Source of the DNA: JAGNRR01 sp964389575
GTDB lineage: Bacteria; Bacteroidota; Bacteroidia; Chitinophagales; Chitinophagaceae
Reading direction: 5' to 3'
NCBI GenBank assembly: GCA_964389575.1
Contig: CAYMFF010000057.1
Span: forward strand, 1 to 19,965
DNA length: 19,965 nucleotides
Part shown: piece by piece, positions 8,591 to 15,458 of the stretch
Numbering within the stretch: the stretch's first letter is position 1
Layout of the letters: every line of letters starts with the position of its first letter
Program-made: the position numbers and the translations under genes
The notes under the pieces: model-generated
The model's database searches: none
What the model was told of the DNA's origin: nothing
The model's input: the letters and a program-made list of their open reading frames with translations, nothing else

Positions 8591-8830
8591 TTACTGTTTT
8601 ACAATTCGAGTATAAACAGATTCCTCGTTTTTCAGATCAACTCTTATGATATAAATTCCGTTTGGAATTTCTTTTAAAGAAACCATGTTATTTGGCTTAT
8701 TAAAAGTCGTAATTACTTTTCCAGTAATATCCAAAACAGATAAAGATTGTATTTCAACATCGCTTTCCAATTTTAATACATCCGAAACAGGATTTGGATA
8801 TAATTTGATATTGTGTTTTTCAATTTCATT
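8591..8830 (-). repeat. Sorting-domain repeat, copy 1
   Basis: The last 240 coding bases align without gaps with 10041-10280. I count about ten mismatches by eye, mostly synonymous. The preceding parts of the two genes are far less alike. Confidence 0.85.
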
Positions 8831-9955
8831 TATGCCAACGGGTTTTAAATTTTCATAGTAAATAAAGTTACCGTAGTAAGTTCCAGTTAAAATATCTAAG
8901 TCGCCATCGTTATCCAAATCTGCCATTAGAGGAGCATTAAGATAGAATGTAGTATCCAGTGTGATCGGAGAACTCAAGCTAAATGGATTCGTAACATTGG
9001 CTGCAAAATTTGGAGCTGTTGAAGTTCCTGTATTTTCATAATATTTAAAATCACTGGAATAATATTCGCCGAATATCAAATCTGGGTCTCCATCGCTATC
9101 TAAATCTGCTATGTCAAAATAGCCTAAGTATTGATAACCCGTAGGAACCATAAGGTTGAAAGGATTTACCTGCGCGACGCCAAAACTAGGATTCGTATTG
9201 CTTCCCGTATTCTCATAATATTTAAATTCAAAACTGCTTTGAGAATTATTGTAGGATGCTGTCATCAAATCATAATCACCATCTCCATCGATATCAGCCA
9301 AGTCTGGAAAGCGGAAGAATAAATTATTTGTAAGTGGCGGCAGACCAAATGGGTTAGTGACTGGAGTGGCAAAAGAAGGGTTACTAGCTGTCCCTGTATT
9401 TTGAAAATACTTAAAGTTAGAAATTGAACTAACGGAGTCATAATCAGAAACCAATATGTCAATATCGCCATCGCCGTCTAAATCTGCGGCAGTAGGAATG
9501 CTAATCGTATTAGTAGAAATTAGACCGAAGGGATTCGTAAGCTTAGTAGAAAAATTTGGAGTCGTTCCAGATCCAGTATTCTGAAAATACTGGATATTTC
9601 CTCCGATCTCTCCGACTATTAGATCCAAATCTCCATCATTATCCAAATCAGCAGCTTCGGGCGAACTTATGTATGCTGTAGTTGTTAAGTTAAATGGATT
9701 AAGGGAGCCCGATGCAAAAACAGTTTGCGCATTTACAGGTTGTAAAAAACCGAGCCCCAATAAAACGACGCTAGCGCCTAAAACTCTACGAACAAAACGT
9801 TTGCTATATCTCTCTTTTAAAACAAGGGTTTTAATTTTGCTCAAAAGGATTCGAACTTGAGCACTTTTTTTATCCCATCCTTTTTCTAATAAGAAAGATA
9901 ATTTCTTGGCAAGCTGTTTGAATTCTCTTTTTCCGTTAAATGAAGATTTCCTCAT
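8591..9955 (-). CDS. T9SS-exported FG-GAP repeat protein with extended signal region
   Basis: A 454-residue secreted protein. Residues 1-53 are a basic, helical extension (KREFKQLAKKL, FLLEKG, SKRFVRR). A hydrophobic signal core follows and ends PVNAQ at 77. About 290 residues then contain five FG-GAP/VCBS-type units, each with a calcium-type loop (DLDNDGDLD, DLDGDGDID, DIDGDGDYD, DLDSDGDPD, DLDNDGDLD) followed by YFQNTG or YYENTG and an NPFGL-like motif. This suggests a beta-propeller-like surface domain. The last ~80 residues are a T9SS type A sorting domain (IKLYPNPVSDVL ... GIYIIRV ... TRIVKQ). It is a paralogue of the next gene upstream and has its own promoter and terminator. It is probably cell-surface attached or released; the ligand is unknown. 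Confidence 0.88.
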   Translation of the reverse strand: MRKSSFNGKREFKQLAKKLSFLLEKGWDKKSAQVRILLSKIKTLVLKERYSKRFVRRVLGASVVLLGLGFLQPVNAQTVFASGSLNPFNLTTTAYISSPEAADLDNDGDLDLIVGEIGGNIQYFQNTGSGTTPNFSTKLTNPFGLISTNTISIPTAADLDGDGDIDILVSDYDSVSSISNFKYFQNTGTASNPSFATPVTNPFGLPPLTNNLFFRFPDLADIDGDGDYDLMTASYNNSQSSFEFKYYENTGSNTNPSFGVAQVNPFNLMVPTGYQYLGYFDIADLDSDGDPDLIFGEYYSSDFKYYENTGTSTAPNFAANVTNPFSLSSPITLDTTFYLNAPLMADLDNDGDLDILTGTYYGNFIYYENLKPVGINEIEKHNIKLYPNPVSDVLKLESDVEIQSLSVLDITGKVITTFNKPNNMVSLKEIPNGIYIIRVDLKNEESVYTRIVKQ

Positions 9956-9959
9956 TCAT

Positions 9960-9967
9960 TAAAGATA
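9960..9967 (-). promoter_or_regulatory. -7-like element of the 8591-9955 gene
   Basis: TATCTTTA on the minus strand, one base off TAnnTTTG, lies four bases before the ATG at 9955. Confidence 0.45.
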
Positions 9968-9986
9968 ACAGAATCATACTTATTAG

Positions 9987-10013
9987 AAAAATAGGTAGCC
10001 ATTGAGACTACCT
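9987..10013 (-). terminator. Intrinsic terminator for the 10041-12599 gene
   Basis: On the minus strand AGGTAGTC pairs with GGCTACCT around a TCAAT loop (8 bp with one G-T pair) and is followed by ATTTTT. It separates the two tandem T9SS genes, so each is probably its own transcript. Confidence 0.65.
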
Positions 10014-10040
10014 GTTTTTCAATCTATCTACCTATTTATT

Positions 10041-10280
10041 TTACTGTTTTACAATTCGAGTATAAACGGATTCCTCGTTTTTCAGATTAACTCTTATGAT
10101 ATAAATTCCATTTGGAATTTCTTTTAAAGAAACCATGTTGCTTGGCTTATTAAAAGTCGTAATTACTTTTCCAGTAATATCCAAAACAGATAAAGATTGT
10201 ATCTCAACATCGCTTTCCAATTTTAATACGTCCGAAACAGGGTTTGGATATAATTTGATATTGTGCTTTTCAATGTCATT
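10041..10280 (-). repeat. Sorting-domain repeat, copy 2
   Basis: Partner of 8591-8830. The encoded sorting domains differ at only about four of ~80 residues (I/V, E/D, N/S, D/N). Confidence 0.85.
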
Positions 10281-12599
10281 GACACCTACCGGCCAAAAAC
10301 CAACATTGGCATTGGAAGTAGTGGTACAATTGTTAGCATCAGTAACTGTGATGGTATAATTACCTGTTCCTAATCCAGTAAAAGTACCTGCAGGAGCTTG
10401 CGTTCCACTGTTTGGCGTGATGCTGTAGTTATAAGCAGCAACACCTCCCGATGCTAAGCTAGTAATACTTCCATCCGTTGCAGTATTAGAAGTAGCAGCT
10501 TGCGTGCTTGAAATATTTAAAACGAGCTGAGGTGGTTGTGTTACAGTTACGACAGTTGCGTTAGAACAGCCGTTTGCATCAGTCGTAGTAACCGAGTAGT
10601 TATTTGCCGTCAAGTTAGTAAATGATCCAGGACTGGCTTGTGTGCCAACCATTGGCATTTGTACATATGAATAAGGCAGGGCACCACCTGTTGCAGTTGC
10701 TGTAAAGGAGCCATCATTGCCACCAAAACAACTCACATTCGTAATGTTACTTATCGTGGTAATTATCGTATTCTGTGGTTGTGTAAGTACTTGTGACACA
10801 CTTGCCGAACAACCATTCAAATCCGTGACTGTTATGGTGTAATTCCCAACGGCTAAACCTGTATAGTCACCAGGCGCAAATTGAGTACCACCGAAAGGAT
10901 TTATTGTATAGCTAAAACCACCTGGACCAGTAGCGGTTGTATAAATAGCACCATTCATAGACCCAAAGCAGCTTAGGTTTATCGCACTATCGATTACTAG
11001 GTTAACTGCTGGCGGTTGCGTCACGGTAGTCATAATTGTATCGCTACAGTTTTTTGAATCTGTGACAATTATAGTATAATTACCAGCACTTAAAGATTGG
11101 AACTGTCCCGTTGCATTTGTTGGGCCAGGAATGAGCTGGTATGAATAAGGTGTTGTTCCTCCATTAGCTATAGCTAAAATAGAACCGTCACTTAGTCCAT
11201 TGCAAGTTACATTACTTACAAAGAAGTTATTCGTGTCAATGATTGGTGGTGAGGCTGGTCCTAATGTAACGGTGCTATCAATGATGGTATTTAAACTATC
11301 TCGCACACGAATTGTATAAGTGCCAGGTAAGTAGTTCATAAAATTACCGGTTGAGTTTGAGTCTGTACCTATTTTATAAATGATAGGTTGTGTTCCACCA
11401 CTAGCCACTACATTAATACTTCCATCACCTCCTGGTGAACAGCTAGGAGTACTAATTGTAACATTAGCAATAGCCAAGGGGCCAGAAGAAATAAATAAAT
11501 TTTCAAAATAAACTAGGTTCCCGCCATATTCACCCGTAATGATATCCAAATCGCCATCATTATCCATATCGAGTATCGCAGGATTATTCATTTTTTGACC
11601 CGTCGATGTTGCGTTAGTAGCAATCAGTCCAAATGGATTGGTGACTTGTGTTCCAAAAGAAGCCGCTGTTGCACTTCCCGTATTTTCAATATACAGAAAA
11701 TTTCCATTGCTATAGCCATCGCCGTACATTACATCAAGGTCACCATCACTATCTATGTCTCCAAAACTTAAGTAAACGGCATATTGAGAACTAGCGGGAA
11801 ATGTTAATCCAAAAGGATTTAATTGCACAGGACCAAAAGCAGGTGCTATTGCACTTCCCGTATTCTCTTGATATCTGATTTCAGTAGCATTGCTTACGTT
11901 ATTAAAAGCCACAGAAAAGAAATCATAGTCACCATCATTGTCGATATCGGCTAATTGAGGTGCATTTAGATAATAACCACTGGTCGTACCAAAAGGATTA
12001 AGTTGAGCTGCGCCAAAGGCAGGAGCCGTTGCCGTGCCCGTATTTTGAAAATATTTTATATCCGAATTATAGGTCACAGCATTATATTCTGCGCACATTA
12101 CGTCCAAATCACCGTCTCCATCTAAATCTGCTATAGTTACTTCTGGTAAATAGGTACCGGTTACAACCATACCAAATGGATTGGTTACTGGGGCAGCAAA
12201 AGTAGGAGCTGTTGCAGTACCTGTATTTTGATAATACTTTAGTACACCATAATATTCAGCTACTAATAGATCCATATCACCATCGTTGTCCATATCGGCA
12301 ACTGCAGGGGCTGCTGTTTGATAAGTGGCTTGCAGTCCAAACGGGTTCGACACGGGAGCTATGAAAGTAGCTTGCGCACTAGCTTGTTGCGAAAAACTCA
12401 TCCCAAAAACAACTAGCGCAGTGCCAAAGGCTCTGCGAACGAATCGTTTATTAAACCTGAAAGATCGAAGTATGAATTTTATGCGATCAATAAGAACTTG
12501 GACTCGGGTGTTCGTTCTGTCCAGTCCTTTTTCCAACAAAAAGGTAAGTTGGTTGGCCAAGCGTTTAAGCTCTCTTCGGCCTTGGTTAGAATATCTCAT
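10041..12599 (-). CDS. T9SS-exported FG-GAP plus SprB-repeat surface protein with extended signal region
   Basis: An 852-residue secreted protein. Residues 1-52 form a basic extension matching the neighbour (RRELKRLANQL, FLLEKG, NKRFVRR), then a signal core ending ASAQ at 76. Residues ~78-370 hold five FG-GAP-like units with DxDxDGDxD loops (DMDNDGDMD, DLDGDGDLD, DIDNDGDYD, DIDSDGDLD, DMDNDGDLD), each with a YYQNTG-type strand and NPFG. Residues ~372-770 hold five SprB-like repeats of about 80 residues (GNYTIIVTDSKNC, GNYTITVTDLNGC, NNYSVTTTDANGC, GNYTITVTDANNC and a degenerate first copy). SprB repeats are known from the Flavobacterium gliding adhesin. The T9SS type A sorting domain is last and is almost identical to that of the downstream paralogue. 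A surface adhesin role is inferred. Confidence 0.9.
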   Translation of the reverse strand: MRYSNQGRRELKRLANQLTFLLEKGLDRTNTRVQVLIDRIKFILRSFRFNKRFVRRAFGTALVVFGMSFSQQASAQATFIAPVSNPFGLQATYQTAAPAVADMDNDGDMDLLVAEYYGVLKYYQNTGTATAPTFAAPVTNPFGMVVTGTYLPEVTIADLDGDGDLDVMCAEYNAVTYNSDIKYFQNTGTATAPAFGAAQLNPFGTTSGYYLNAPQLADIDNDGDYDFFSVAFNNVSNATEIRYQENTGSAIAPAFGPVQLNPFGLTFPASSQYAVYLSFGDIDSDGDLDVMYGDGYSNGNFLYIENTGSATAASFGTQVTNPFGLIATNATSTGQKMNNPAILDMDNDGDLDIITGEYGGNLVYFENLFISSGPLAIANVTISTPSCSPGGDGSINVVASGGTQPIIYKIGTDSNSTGNFMNYLPGTYTIRVRDSLNTIIDSTVTLGPASPPIIDTNNFFVSNVTCNGLSDGSILAIANGGTTPYSYQLIPGPTNATGQFQSLSAGNYTIIVTDSKNCSDTIMTTVTQPPAVNLVIDSAINLSCFGSMNGAIYTTATGPGGFSYTINPFGGTQFAPGDYTGLAVGNYTITVTDLNGCSASVSQVLTQPQNTIITTISNITNVSCFGGNDGSFTATATGGALPYSYVQMPMVGTQASPGSFTNLTANNYSVTTTDANGCSNATVVTVTQPPQLVLNISSTQAATSNTATDGSITSLASGGVAAYNYSITPNSGTQAPAGTFTGLGTGNYTITVTDANNCTTTSNANVGFWPVGVNDIEKHNIKLYPNPVSDVLKLESDVEIQSLSVLDITGKVITTFNKPSNMVSLKEIPNGIYIIRVNLKNEESVYTRIVKQ

Positions 12600-12706
12600 T
12601 TAATATAGTTTTTTTATAATCGTGTTTGACTCTGTTTTTCGTGAAACGTTTAGTCCGCTAAGTAAACGCAATTCAATATTAATATGTTAGTATCAACTGT
12701 TAATAT

Positions 12707-13789
12707 TTAGGACTCCATTTTTGACCAGAATGTAGCAGTTGGAGTCATAAGGCCTGATTTATAATCAAGAGTGCTTGTATTTAGTATGTTTGGCCTTAAC
12801 TTATTTTCCAAAATTTGTATCTCATATAATTCATCCACTGAGCTAGTGTAGCTAATTTTCCCTACCATACTTCGCGTAGGTAAATGAATCACAACGATAC
12901 CAGCTTCTTGCGCTTCATTCACAAAAGGTAATTTGGCAAAGGTGGAAGAGTTTTTCCTAATTTTTGACAAGCCTACAAAAAGATAATCTTTAAAATGCGC
13001 CATTCCTCTTACGAAGCCTTTGAACTTATAAATTAGTTCTTGCTTTTTTAGCGTTGGATCTACTTTTATGAGTTCGCCATTTGCACTCTGCAACACATAC
13101 AATTCACCATCTATCATTTTAGGAGAATGCGGCATCGCTAGATTATCCAAAATGATTTCATTGGTTTCAATATCATACAGCGTTCCAGTTTCTGTTATCT
13201 TTTCTCGCCAGCTTTGATGCGTATTTCCTTGGTTAAAACTGGTCGCATATTTGGGTTTACCATTTACCATGGCCATTCCATTTAGATGACAAGCATCTAC
13301 GGATTCAATTTTGGCAATCTGCGGAGGTGTCCAATACGGGATAAAGCTATTGGTATCATCTAAACTTACAATACACGAGAACAAGGTATTTACGGCAAAA
13401 ATTTTCTGTTGTCCGTTCACTGTTCCAAAATGTACGTCATGTAAGTCTAATCCTGCGGTATGATAGGTAGTGCGCGGCATGAACATCGCATCATATTTAT
13501 TAGGAGACTTGGGATAATGGGTTGCTAATTCTTTCGAATTGGCTAAAACGATTACTTCATCTTTGGTCGCAATAGCCATTTTATTGCCATCTTCATCAAG
13601 CGCGATTCCCATTGGTTTATTAAAAGTTCGTGGCAACTGAATGATGGATTCTTCATTTTTAGGCGACAGAAAAATAATTTTTCCGGCTTGATATGTACTG
13701 ATTGCAATACTGCAACCCAACTTATAAAGCAATTCAGGCAATTGCGGTGTGTACGTACATGAAAACGGTGCAAGCGGATTAGAGGACAT
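12707..13789 (-). CDS. TIGR03032 family protein
   Basis: A 360-residue soluble protein with no signal peptide. It resembles the TIGR03032 family, a beta-propeller-like group of unknown function seen in bacteria, often near sulfotransferase or TPR genes (neither is present here). Recognisable family segments are the N-terminal LPELLYKLGCSIAISTYQAG (~18-37), GLDLHDVHFG (~113-122), HLNGMAM, MPHSPKMIDGELYVLQSANGEL cut short here for length, and FVRGMAHFKDYLFVGLSKIR likewise. The repeated G-x-L/Y-V strands suggest 6-7 blades. A role in sensing or binding is only a guess. A -7-like box lies four bases before the ATG. It is divergent from the DUF502 gene across 104 bases. Confidence 0.75.
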   Translation of the reverse strand: MSSNPLAPFSCTYTPQLPELLYKLGCSIAISTYQAGKIIFLSPKNEESIIQLPRTFNKPMGIALDEDGNKMAIATKDEVIVLANSKELATHYPKSPNKYDAMFMPRTTYHTAGLDLHDVHFGTVNGQQKIFAVNTLFSCIVSLDDTNSFIPYWTPPQIAKIESVDACHLNGMAMVNGKPKYATSFNQGNTHQSWREKITETGTLYDIETNEIILDNLAMPHSPKMIDGELYVLQSANGELIKVDPTLKKQELIYKFKGFVRGMAHFKDYLFVGLSKIRKNSSTFAKLPFVNEAQEAGIVVIHLPTRSMVGKISYTSSVDELYEIQILENKLRPNILNTSTLDYKSGLMTPTATFWSKMES

Positions 13790-13793
13790 AAAT

Positions 13794-13801
13794 TAAAAGT
13801 A
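13794..13801 (-). promoter_or_regulatory. -7-like element of the TIGR03032 gene
   Basis: TACTTTTA on the minus strand, one base off TAnnTTTG, is separated from the ATG at 13789 by four bases (ATTT). Confidence 0.4.
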
Positions 13802-13881
13802 AGGTCTTTTAAAAAAAACTCTCTTTTTTAATAGAACTATTTGAGAATGGAATCACTTCAAATTAATCGTTGGGATAAAAC

Positions 13882-13889
13882 TATCTTTA
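13882..13889 (+). promoter_or_regulatory. -7-like element of the DUF502 gene
   Basis: TATCTTTA, one base off TAnnTTTG, is separated from the ATG at 13894 by four bases (CAGT). Confidence 0.45.
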
Positions 13890-13893
13890 CAGT

Positions 13894-14472
13894 ATGAAAC
13901 AACTTCTTGCCAATGTACTGCGCTATCTATTGCAGGGTGTTGTAATTATTTCACCGTTCCTAATCACGTTTGGTTTGGCGTATTATGTTTTTGATTTTGT
14001 TGACAGTATGATTCCTGGAGTTCCACGTGGCATTGGATTTGTAATAGCAATCACACTTTTAATTGCAGTTGGTTATTTAGGTTCGCGGCTTTTGTTTGGC
14101 CGATTGTTACTGGATTTATTTGATAGAATAATTGAAAAAATTCCGGGTCTCAAGGTAGTTTATACTGCTGTAAAAGATTTTGCCGATGGCTTTGTTGGCG
14201 AGAAAAGAAAATTCACCAATCCAGTTTTAGTAAAAATGAGCGAACATCCAGTAATGTATCGCGTTGGTTTTATTACTCAGGAAGATTTAACGAGTATAAA
14301 CCTTCCGGGTAATGTAATGGTCTACATGCCGCATGCTTATGCTATCAGCGGATTTCATTACATATTAGATCGAGAACATGTGCAACCATTAGATATGGAT
14401 GCTAGCGACGCTATGAAGTTGGCAGTCAGCGGTGGTGTTGCCGGTTTTCATCAGGAGGAAGAGGAAGCTTAA
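13894..14472 (+). CDS. DUF502 / COV-like membrane protein
   Basis: A 192-residue inner-membrane protein of the DUF502 family (related to plant LIKE-COV proteins). Two membrane segments lie at about 10-32 and 45-66. The family-typical stretch follows: LLDLFDRIIEKIPGLKVVYT (~75-94), VKDFADGF, NPVLVKM, YRVGFITQ, and GNVMVYMPHAYAISGFHYIL cut at the limit (138-157). It ends in an acidic tail (HQEEEEA). The family's molecular role is unknown; a trafficking or envelope function has been suggested for plant relatives. The ATG is fixed by the -7 box four bases upstream. A weak terminator follows. Confidence 0.9.
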   Translation: MKQLLANVLRYLLQGVVIISPFLITFGLAYYVFDFVDSMIPGVPRGIGFVIAITLLIAVGYLGSRLLFGRLLLDLFDRIIEKIPGLKVVYTAVKDFADGFVGEKRKFTNPVLVKMSEHPVMYRVGFITQEDLTSINLPGNVMVYMPHAYAISGFHYILDREHVQPLDMDASDAMKLAVSGGVAGFHQEEEEA

Positions 14473-14473
14473 A

Positions 14474-14499
14474 CTGATACACTTAATGTCAGACTTTTT
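14474..14499 (+). terminator. Weak intrinsic terminator after the DUF502 gene
   Basis: CTGATA pairs with TGTCAG (one G-T pair, 7-base loop) and is followed by a five-T run at 14495-14499. Confidence 0.4.
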
Positions 14500-14512
14500 A
14501 TTGAACTAATTG

Positions 14513-15042
14513 CTATAGTTTTTCGTCTTTATAAAAGGAAGTAATTCCAATATCTTTGACTAATACGTGATGGTTAAAGTCAATAAATTCAGTATCTTTA
14601 TTATCAACAGTCGTTCTTGAGATTAATCCTGTATCGTTCGTTTTTCTCTTGTTGATTGTCAAGCTAAATCCAGTACATGAATTTGGGTTTTTGTAATTTA
14701 CCATGAAAGTTGAGATGGTGTCTTTCTGTGAGACTATTTTAAATGATGTATGTTCCTCGCAACAGCCATCTCTAATTTGAGGGCTATAAGAGTCCGCTGC
14801 ATAATTAGATAAATCTCGAACAACAAAAGTATCCAGTTCATAACTATGCTTAAATATTAATTCTTTCCTTCTTTATAAGGGAACCATTCAGTTGATAGAT
14901 GTTCATAGTTGGGGCAATCTACACTTTCAAAGTAATAATTCATGAAAAGCGTAGTGCCTCCAAAAATTAATAGGCTGACGAACAATCCAAATAAGAACAA
15001 CCTAGAAACAGCCCAAAGCATATCTTTTAAAAACGAACTCAT
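14513..15042 (-). pseudogene. Membrane-anchored protein gene with a one-base frameshift
   Basis: Two overlapping minus-strand frames look like one broken gene. The first starts at ATG 15042 (MSSFLKDML), has an N-terminal membrane anchor (LFLFGLFVSLLIFGGTTLF) and stops at 14857 just after WFPYKEG. The second frame has no proper start; it picks up with ELIFKHSYELDTFVVRD and runs to 14513. Adding one A in the A run at 14864-14866 joins them as WFPYKEGKELIFKH, a natural beta-strand-turn-strand, in a single 176-residue protein. The downstream half has cysteines (DGCCEEH, NSCTGF). No family is recognised. It could be a true pseudogene or a homopolymer sequencing error. The apparent upstream start at 15045 is TTG and is less likely. 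A TACATTTA box lies six bases before the ATG. Confidence 0.7.
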
Positions 15043-15048
15043 CAAATT

Positions 15049-15056
15049 TAAATGTA
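15049..15056 (-). promoter_or_regulatory. -7-like element of the frameshifted gene
   Basis: TACATTTA on the minus strand, one base off TAnnTTTG, lies six bases before ATG 15042. It sits back to back with the arsR promoter region. Confidence 0.35.
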
Positions 15057-15060
15057 GGAA

Positions 15061-15094
15061 TAATTTTGTGGTTGCTTAATTAATCGTAATATTG
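15061..15094 (+). promoter_or_regulatory. Promoter region of arsR
   Basis: TAATTTTG (15061-15068) is an exact TAnnTTTG element. Alternatively its TTTG (15065-15068) could be the -33 box of a promoter whose -7 box is TAATATTG (15087-15094, one mismatch), at 18-base spacing. The second option places the -7 box inside the operator palindrome. Sequence alone cannot decide between them. Confidence 0.5.
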
Positions 15095-15108
15095 CAATGA
15101 AGCGATTA
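15081..15108. promoter_or_regulatory. 28-bp symmetric operator for ArsR
   Basis: Outer arms TAATCG (15081-15086) and CGATTA (15103-15108) are exact inverse complements. They flank, with equal 4-base spacers, a centred palindrome ATTGCAAT (15091-15098). The site ends on the A of the arsR ATG. This fits the long dyad operators of ArsR/SmtB repressors and implies autoregulation. Confidence 0.75.
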
Positions 15109-15440
15109 TGGGAATTACAAAATCTACTATTTATACTGACGAGCAAAACCAAGTTGCTGCCTATGCAAAAGTGTTAGGCCACCCTGCACGTATAGCAATC
15201 ATACAAGAACTAGTGGAGCGAAAGTCATGTGTTTGTGGCGAGTTGGTTACCGAAATTGGATTAGCTCAAGCCACGGTATCACAGCATCTTAAGGAATTAA
15301 AACAAGCTGGTATAATCCATGGAGAAGTTGAAGGCACGAGTGTTTGCTATTGTATTGATTCTAAAAAATGGAATGAACTAAAAACCATATTCAGTAGTTT
15401 GTTTGGTTCATTAAAAAAAGGAAAATTTAAATGTTGTTAA
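15108..15440 (+). CDS. arsR: ArsR-family metal(loid)-responsive repressor
   Basis: A 110-residue winged-helix regulator of the ArsR/SmtB family. LGHPARIAIIQEL (23-35) leads into SCVCGEL (40-46), whose Cys41 and Cys43 sit where the arsenite-sensing CxC of classical ArsR lies at the start of the DNA-binding region. QATVSQHLKELKQAGII is the recognition helix and following helix, and EGTSVCYCI is in the wing. A C-terminal Cys pair (KFKCC, 109-110) may complete a thiol site. It probably represses its own operon through the palindrome overlapping its start codon and releases on binding arsenite or a similar thiophilic ion. DUF6428 follows 18 bases downstream. Confidence 0.92.
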   Translation: MGITKSTIYTDEQNQVAAYAKVLGHPARIAIIQELVERKSCVCGELVTEIGLAQATVSQHLKELKQAGIIHGEVEGTSVCYCIDSKKWNELKTIFSSLFGSLKKGKFKCC

Positions 15441-15458
15441 TCTAAAAAAATAAAAATT

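Noticed and set aside
8591..12599. Assembly duplication of one T9SS gene
   Set aside because: The two genes differ greatly in length, domain content and most of their sequence; only the last 240 bases are nearly identical, so both are real.
12325..12603. Plus-strand 92-codon frame opposite the extended signal region of the 10041-12599 gene
   Set aside because: The minus-strand reading is conserved with its paralogue, while this frame has no signal or domain of its own. A similar shadow lies at 9669-9860.
12600..12706. Hairpin CGTTTA...TAAACG as a terminator for the TIGR03032 gene
   Set aside because: The stem is short with a long unmatched interior and no T run follows on the minus strand.
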